Origin: Actinobacteria bacterium OV320
GTDB lineage: Bacteria > Actinomycetota > Actinomycetes > Streptomycetales > Streptomycetaceae
Assembly (NCBI GenBank): GCA_001298545.1
Contig: LJCX01000032.1
Location: 124,001-188,000 of the forward strand
Direction of reading: 5' to 3'
DNA length: 64,000 bases
Part shown: one piece after another, positions 59,966 through 64,000 of the stretch
Position numbering within the stretch: the stretch's first letter is position 1
Layout: each line of letters begins with the position of its first letter
Notes under the pieces: generated by a model
What the model was told of the DNA's origin: nothing
The model's database searches: none
What the model saw: only the letters and a program-made list of their open reading frames with translations
Made by a program: the position numbers and the translations under genes

Positions 59966-60254
59966 GGCTTTCCTCCATCATTCGGTAACCGGCGTACGGG
60001 GGGTGACTGGCATGTGACGGTCCTGGCCCTGGGGTGACGATGCGCAACCTCGCCGTGCGACGGCCGGGGTTCCGCAGGGCGCGGACGCCGGTGCCGCGGA
60101 GCCAGAACCCGGCGTCGCGTCCGAGGACCGGCCCGGGCTCGCCGTCGCGCAGCTCCAGCTGCACCCGCCCGCGGGTGACGACGCCGAACGCGGCGGACCA
60201 CTCCGCCGCGACCACCACGACACGCGCGCCACCGCGCAGCGCGAGCGTCCTCAC
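59949..60254 (-). CDS. Small protein in the ECF sigma operon
   Basis: 101 residues from GTG 60254, only 5 nt after the sigma-factor stop. Short beta strands (TLALRGGARVVVVAAEWSAA, FGVVTRGRVQLELRDGEPGP, FWLRGTGVRALRNPGRRTAR) suggest a small beta-barrel or cupin-like fold, with an unstructured His-rich end. No family assignment. Its tail overlaps the DUF6069 start. Confidence 0.62.
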   Translation of the reverse strand: MRTLALRGGARVVVVAAEWSAAFGVVTRGRVQLELRDGEPGPVLGRDAGFWLRGTGVRALRNPGRRTARLRIVTPGPGPSHASHPPYAGYRMMEESHEQHE

Positions 60255-60259
60255 CGGGA

Positions 60260-61258
60260 CTACTCCGTGCCGTCCGCCGGCAGGCACTCGGGCAGCCCGA
60301 GCCGCGGGAACTGGTCGTCGTGGAAGATGACGATCTCTGTGATCGCCCCACCGGTGATCCGCAGGACGTCGATGGTCAGCGGCAGGTACGCGTTCTCCCG
60401 CTTCCGCCACATGTAGAAGGCAATGGCGGGCTGCCGGTTCACGGAGGTGAGGACGGCGCGCAGGCCCTTCATGCCCTCGAAGCCGTCCTCGACCCAGTCG
60501 TTCACCACCGCGTCGCGGCCGACGTACAGGCCCGGCGTGGGCGGCATCGAGCAGCGGACGTCGTCCCGCAGCAGTGCGGCGAGCGCCGGGATGTCCGTGG
60601 CCACAGTGGCGTCGGTGAAGCGGCGCGCCAGCTCGCGCGTCCCGGCGTCCTGTTCGCCGCCGGTCCAGTCCTGCCGCTCGGAGGGCAGGCGCTCCCGCAG
60701 GCCGGCGCGGGCCCGCTGCAACGCGCTGTTCACGGAGTTGACGGAGTCCCCGAGGAGCTCCGCGACGTCCTTCGCCGGCCAGCCGAGCACGTCCCGCAGG
60801 ATCAGCACGGCCCGCGGGCGCGGCGCGAGGTGCTGGACTGCGACCAGGTAGGCCAGCTCGATCGTCTCCCGTGCGACGGTGACGGTCTCCGGCTCGTTCG
60901 CGTCGTCCGCGGGCAGCTCGTCGAGCAGCCGGTCCGGGTAGGGCTGCAGCCACAGCACCTCGCCGCCGGTCGCGGGCTCCGGGCGGCGCTTGGCGAGCAG
61001 GTCCAGGCAGGCGTTGGTGGCGATCCGGTACAGCCAGGCCCGGAACGTCGACCGTCCCTCGAAGGTCTCCCGCCGCCGCCAGGCACGGAGGAACGTTTCC
61101 TGCACGGTGTCCTCGGCGTCATCGAACGACCCGAGCATCCGGTAGCAGTGCACGTGCAGCTCCCGCCGGTGCCGCTCGGCCAGCCCCGAGAACGCCGGCT
61201 CATCGACCTCGCCCAGCCCGCTCACTCCCAACTCCTCCAGCCCTGTGTCCGCACTCAT
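60260..61258 (-). CDS. ECF sigma factor with SnoaL-like C-terminal domain
   Basis: 332 residues from ATG 61258. Sigma region 2 is HRRELHVHCYRMLGSFDDAE, DTVQETFLRAWRRRETFEGR; region 4 is LAPRPRAVLILRDVLGWPAK, DVAELLGDSVNSVNSALQRA. After residue about 210 an NTF2/SnoaL-like domain follows (GRDAVVNDWVEDGFEGMKGL, ITEIVIFHDDQFPRLGLPE). This layout is that of the SigG/ECF56-type factors, in which the extra domain replaces an anti-sigma factor. Two small genes follow directly and are probable members of its regulon. Confidence 0.92.
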   Translation of the reverse strand: MSADTGLEELGVSGLGEVDEPAFSGLAERHRRELHVHCYRMLGSFDDAEDTVQETFLRAWRRRETFEGRSTFRAWLYRIATNACLDLLAKRRPEPATGGEVLWLQPYPDRLLDELPADDANEPETVTVARETIELAYLVAVQHLAPRPRAVLILRDVLGWPAKDVAELLGDSVNSVNSALQRARAGLRERLPSERQDWTGGEQDAGTRELARRFTDATVATDIPALAALLRDDVRCSMPPTPGLYVGRDAVVNDWVEDGFEGMKGLRAVLTSVNRQPAIAFYMWRKRENAYLPLTIDVLRITGGAITEIVIFHDDQFPRLGLPECLPADGTE

Positions 61259-61340
61259 CACGTCATCCTTCCGCCTAGTCGTGTCCCGCCGTAGGTGTGA
61301 CGGGTGTAGGCGCGGAAACTCATCACCGCGGTCGGTCGGC

Positions 61341-61475
61341 ATGGCTGATCCGGTGACGGAGCACGACGCTCGGTACGACGAGGAGAGCGCGGGTCCGCCG
61401 GAGTGGGCGCGGATACGCGATCGCCTGGCGCGTGCCGGGGTCGCCTGGGCGACGCAGAAGATCCTGTTACGAGCT
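61341..61475 (+). pseudogene. Flavin/PPOX-type oxidoreductase N-terminal scrap
   Basis: From ATG 61341 it reads ADPVTEHDARYDEESAGPPE and WARIRDRLARAGVAWATQKI, then breaks. The start resembles pyridoxamine-phosphate-oxidase-like F420/FMN proteins (DPVTE-x-D-x-R-Y-S ... W). Only about 40 codons are left and the flavin-binding part is missing. Confidence 0.5.
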
Positions 61476-61613
61476 CTTAGGGTTGTGGTCGTCTCAGCGC
61501 CTGCAGACGGCACCCTCGCCGACGAGACCGCCGCTGGCCACCCTGCGCGTGTTCGGTAGGAGGTCCGGGAGCTGAACGCGTGCCCAGCACGCACACGGAG
61601 CCCCAGCCGGCGG

Positions 61614-62288
61614 TCAGGTCTGGGTGTCCGGGATCCGGATGAGACCGATCCGTGCCGGGCTGCCATCGACCGGCGTCGTGAATTGATAGCCGGATACCGT
61701 GGTCAGCGCACCGAATTCGAGCTTCATACCGAAAGTAACCGCTATCGGAATTTGGGCGACCTGGACCAGCGGGTTGTTGAAGTCCGTCACCTGCAGGCTG
61801 CACGACTCCTGAGGGGACAGCACACAGCTTTGGCCTGGCCCGATGTGGAGCTCGTTCTGAAGGTAGCTCACCTGATCGGTCGAGGCTGTCAGTTGGACCA
61901 AGTCGTTCGTCAGGTTGGTGAAAGTGAGGCACGGCCAACCGGCGGCGTCGGAGAACCATGTGAGGAATCCCCAGCCGGCGCCGGACCGGAAGAAGTCGGC
62001 CTGCCGCACGCCGTTGTCCCAGAGGTTCTGCAACGTCGTTTCGGCCGGATACACGCCCTGCATGGCGATGTCCGTGATCCAGTACGTCTGCGCGGCCCCC
62101 TGCCACTGTGCCCAGGAGGGGACTCTGTCGGGGACCTCGCCCTCCGGTGCCACCGCGATCATGTACTTGGCGGGAAGGAGCATCTGCATGACGGAGGCCA
62201 CGTAACCGGGAGTCGCGGCCGTGACCAGGTCCGCGGTCGTGCTCGGGTCCCACAACAGCGAGTCGGGCCCGCTCGGTTGCACTGCCAA
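61614..62288 (-). CDS. Hypothetical protein
   Basis: 224 residues from TTG 62288, with GTG 62282 as an alternative. It is rich in aromatic and hydroxyl residues with strand-like blocks (PSWAQWQGAAQTYWITDIAM, GVYPAETTLQNLWDNGVRQA, GWPCLTFTNLTNDLVQLTAS, VTFGMKLEFGALTTVSGYQF). Two Cys pairs may form disulfides (SCVLSPQESCSL). There is no clear signal peptide. It resembles a beta-sandwich or galectin-like secreted protein, but I do not recognise a family. GC at third positions is lower than in its neighbours, which may mean transfer. Confidence 0.6.
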   Translation of the reverse strand: MAVQPSGPDSLLWDPSTTADLVTAATPGYVASVMQMLLPAKYMIAVAPEGEVPDRVPSWAQWQGAAQTYWITDIAMQGVYPAETTLQNLWDNGVRQADFFRSGAGWGFLTWFSDAAGWPCLTFTNLTNDLVQLTASTDQVSYLQNELHIGPGQSCVLSPQESCSLQVTDFNNPLVQVAQIPIAVTFGMKLEFGALTTVSGYQFTTPVDGSPARIGLIRIPDTQT

Positions 62289-62485
62289 CGTGTCCCCGGA
62301 TGCGCAGTCGTACGCCGTTCGCCTCGCGCGCCTCGTGCACGCTCCTGGGCCAGGCCCAATTCATCCTCAGCGTCGGTCCCGCCACCGTTCTGTGAGGGTT
62401 GGCGACAGCCTCTCGAGCTCTTTGCCGATGGCGGACGGCGACGAGCCCGCCGACGGTCCATGTGATCTCTGTGTCACACAGCCTG

Positions 62486-63997
62486 TCACTGTGCGTACGC
62501 AGGGCTCCATTGGGCAGCCTCGACAGCCGTGCGCAGTTCCTCCTGGGTGGCCTTCGGGGCGACGCCGTCCTGTATCGCCGCTGCCGCCGCGGCCAACGCG
62601 ATCTCCCGGGCAGCGTCCCGCATCTCCCGCAGCGGCGGCAGCAGGGGCGCGGACGCCTCACTGTCCTGGGGGGCGAACCGGGCGGCGCAGTCACCGACCG
62701 CGCGGGCGGCGGCCACCATCATGCGGTCCGTGACGCGGGTGGCCCGGCTTGCGGTGACCGCCAGGCCGATGGCGGGGAACACGTACACGTTGTTCGCCTG
62801 GGCGACCGGCACCTCGCGGCCGTCGACCGTCACCGGCGGGAACGGGGAACCCGTGGCGACCAGAACCTTGCCGTCCGTCCAGCGCACGAGATCGGCGGGG
62901 TCGGCCTCGGCATGGGAGGTCGGGTTGGACAGCGGGAAGATCACCGGGCGCTCGCAGGAGGCCGCCATCCGCCGCACAATCTCCTCGGTGAAGGCGCCGT
63001 GCGCAGTGGAGAGCCCGATCAGCACGGTCGGCTCGACCCGGTCCACCACCTCGGCCAGGCTGTACGGCTCCTGCTCGTCGTCGCGGGCGTAGACCCGCTG
63101 CTCGTCGGTCAAGCCGTCACGGGAGCCGGTCAGCAGCCCATCGACATCCACGAACCAGAATCGGGAGGCGGCCTCCGCGCGCGGCATGCCGTCGTCGACC
63201 AGAGCGCTGCGGATCATGTCGGCCACGCCGACCGCGGCGGAGCCCGCGCCGAGGATCACGATCCGCTGGTCGGCGAGCCGGCTCCGCGTCACCCGCACGG
63301 CCGTGGTCAATGCGCCGAGCGCGACGGCCGCGGTGCCCTGGATATCGTCGTTGAAGGTCAGCAGCCGGCCCTGGTAGCGGGTAAGAATGCGCCGGGCGTG
63401 TGCCGTGGCGAAGTCCTCCCACTGCAACAAGGTCCCCGGCATCTCGGCCTCCACGGCCGCGACCAGCGCCTCCACCAACTCGTCGTACTCGGCCCCGGTC
63501 ACCCGACGCTCGCGGCGGCCCAGGTAGTGCGGGTTGTGGAGCAGTTCCTCGTTGTCCGTCCCGGCGTCCAGCAGGATCGGCAGCGTGCGAGCGGGGTGGA
63601 TGCCTCCGATCGCCGTGTAGAGGCTCAGCTTGCCGATCGGGATGCCCATGCCGCCGACCCCCTGGTCGCCCAGGCCCAGAATGCGCTGGCCGTCCGTGAC
63701 GACGATGACGTCCACGTCGTTGTGCGGGCGGTTGCGCAGGATCTCCCGGAAGCGGTGCCGGTCCTCGTAGGGCAGGAACAGTCCCCGTGGGCGGCGGTAG
63801 ATCTCGCTGAAGCGGCGGCATGCGTCGCCGACCGTCGGGGTGTAGACGACGGGCAGCATCTCCTCCAGGTGGCGGGTGACCAGCCGATAGAACAGCACCT
63901 CGTTGGTGTCCTGGAGCTGGCGCAGGTAGATGTGCCGGTTCAACGGCTTGTCGTAGCCGACGAACGCTGCGTACGCGCGATCGGCTTGGTCGTCCAA
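62486..63997 (-). CDS. NAD-dependent malic enzyme, N-terminus beyond the window
   Basis: 503 residues are visible; the frame is cut near its start by the window edge, and about 60-70 N-terminal residues are expected outside. It belongs to the large malic enzyme class: HIYLRQLQDTNEVLFYRLVT, MLPVVYTPTVGDACRRFSEI with the active-site Tyr, VIVVTDGQRILGLGDQGVGG, LLTFNDDIQGTAAVALGALT with catalytic Asp residues, ILGAGSAAVGVADM as nucleotide loop, and PVIFPLSNPTSHAEADPADL. It oxidatively decarboxylates malate to pyruvate. It looks like an ordinary chromosomal housekeeping gene. Confidence 0.95.
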   Translation of the reverse strand: MDDQADRAYAAFVGYDKPLNRHIYLRQLQDTNEVLFYRLVTRHLEEMLPVVYTPTVGDACRRFSEIYRRPRGLFLPYEDRHRFREILRNRPHNDVDVIVVTDGQRILGLGDQGVGGMGIPIGKLSLYTAIGGIHPARTLPILLDAGTDNEELLHNPHYLGRRERRVTGAEYDELVEALVAAVEAEMPGTLLQWEDFATAHARRILTRYQGRLLTFNDDIQGTAAVALGALTTAVRVTRSRLADQRIVILGAGSAAVGVADMIRSALVDDGMPRAEAASRFWFVDVDGLLTGSRDGLTDEQRVYARDDEQEPYSLAEVVDRVEPTVLIGLSTAHGAFTEEIVRRMAASCERPVIFPLSNPTSHAEADPADLVRWTDGKVLVATGSPFPPVTVDGREVPVAQANNVYVFPAIGLAVTASRATRVTDRMMVAAARAVGDCAARFAPQDSEASAPLLPPLREMRDAAREIALAAAAAAIQDGVAPKATQEELRTAVEAAQWSPAYAQ

Positions 63998-64000
63998 GGT

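Overview
This is GC-rich actinobacterial DNA, almost certainly from the arm of a linear Streptomyces chromosome or from a large linear Streptomyces plasmid. The strongest marker is the tap-tpg pair at 26062-28762, which encodes the telomere-associated protein and the terminal protein that replicate Streptomyces linear ends. GTG/TTG starts, third-position GC bias, many IS elements and very many gene fragments fit a rearranged subtelomeric region. A second, broken copy of the tap N-terminus lies at 47615-47957, cut off by an IS21 insertion.

Layout. 0.6-4.9 kb: ABC exporter (ATPase plus FtsX-type permease) divergent from a PadR regulator, with a clear two-arm operator between them. 4.9-14.6 kb: a UvrA-like ABC ATPase, an SUFU-domain protein and a dienelactone hydrolase, set among fragments (IS5 transposase tail, prepilin peptidase, DegT aminotransferase, LMW phosphatase/MurG chimera, integrase, DNA ligase) beside an orphan Doc-like toxin. 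14.6-20.3 kb: secreted BNR/sialidase-like protein, then an MMPL exporter with a NarL-type two-component pair. 20.5-25.5 kb: SRAP-domain protein facing a broken Y-family polymerase, a barstar-domain protein and small unknowns. 25.5-33.5 kb: RHS scraps, tap-tpg, then two similar modules (MerR regulator divergent from an SDR or an EthD protein), interleaved with related IS5-type elements. 33.5-41.9 kb: TetR with a quinone-oxidoreductase-like gene, a damaged toxin-antitoxin pair, a Gfo/Idh oxidoreductase plus SnoaL protein, TetR with an aldo/keto reductase, and a truncated IS5-type element. 42-45.4 kb: STAS fragment, NucA/NucB nuclease domain with a DUF6461 neighbour, FKBP isomerase. 45.4-51.8 kb: complete IS21 element with a 6-bp target duplication, restriction-endonuclease-like protein, SUKH protein, and an unrecognised gene split by an IS5-family element inserted at CTAG. 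52-53.6 kb: serine hydrolase, HTTM pseudogene, ISAs1 fragment.

53.7-58.8 kb is a terpenoid locus: terpene cyclase, Rieske oxygenase and polyprenyl diphosphate synthase, in a chain of ATGA-overlapping frames that also contains broken ispH and ispG pieces, next to a phytoene-desaturase-like fragment. 59.5-61.3 kb: ECF sigma factor with a SnoaL-like tail and two small downstream genes. The window ends inside a malic enzyme gene.

No tRNA, rRNA, CRISPR array or terminal telomere palindrome set was recognised. Product names rest on reading motifs by eye; no database search was run.
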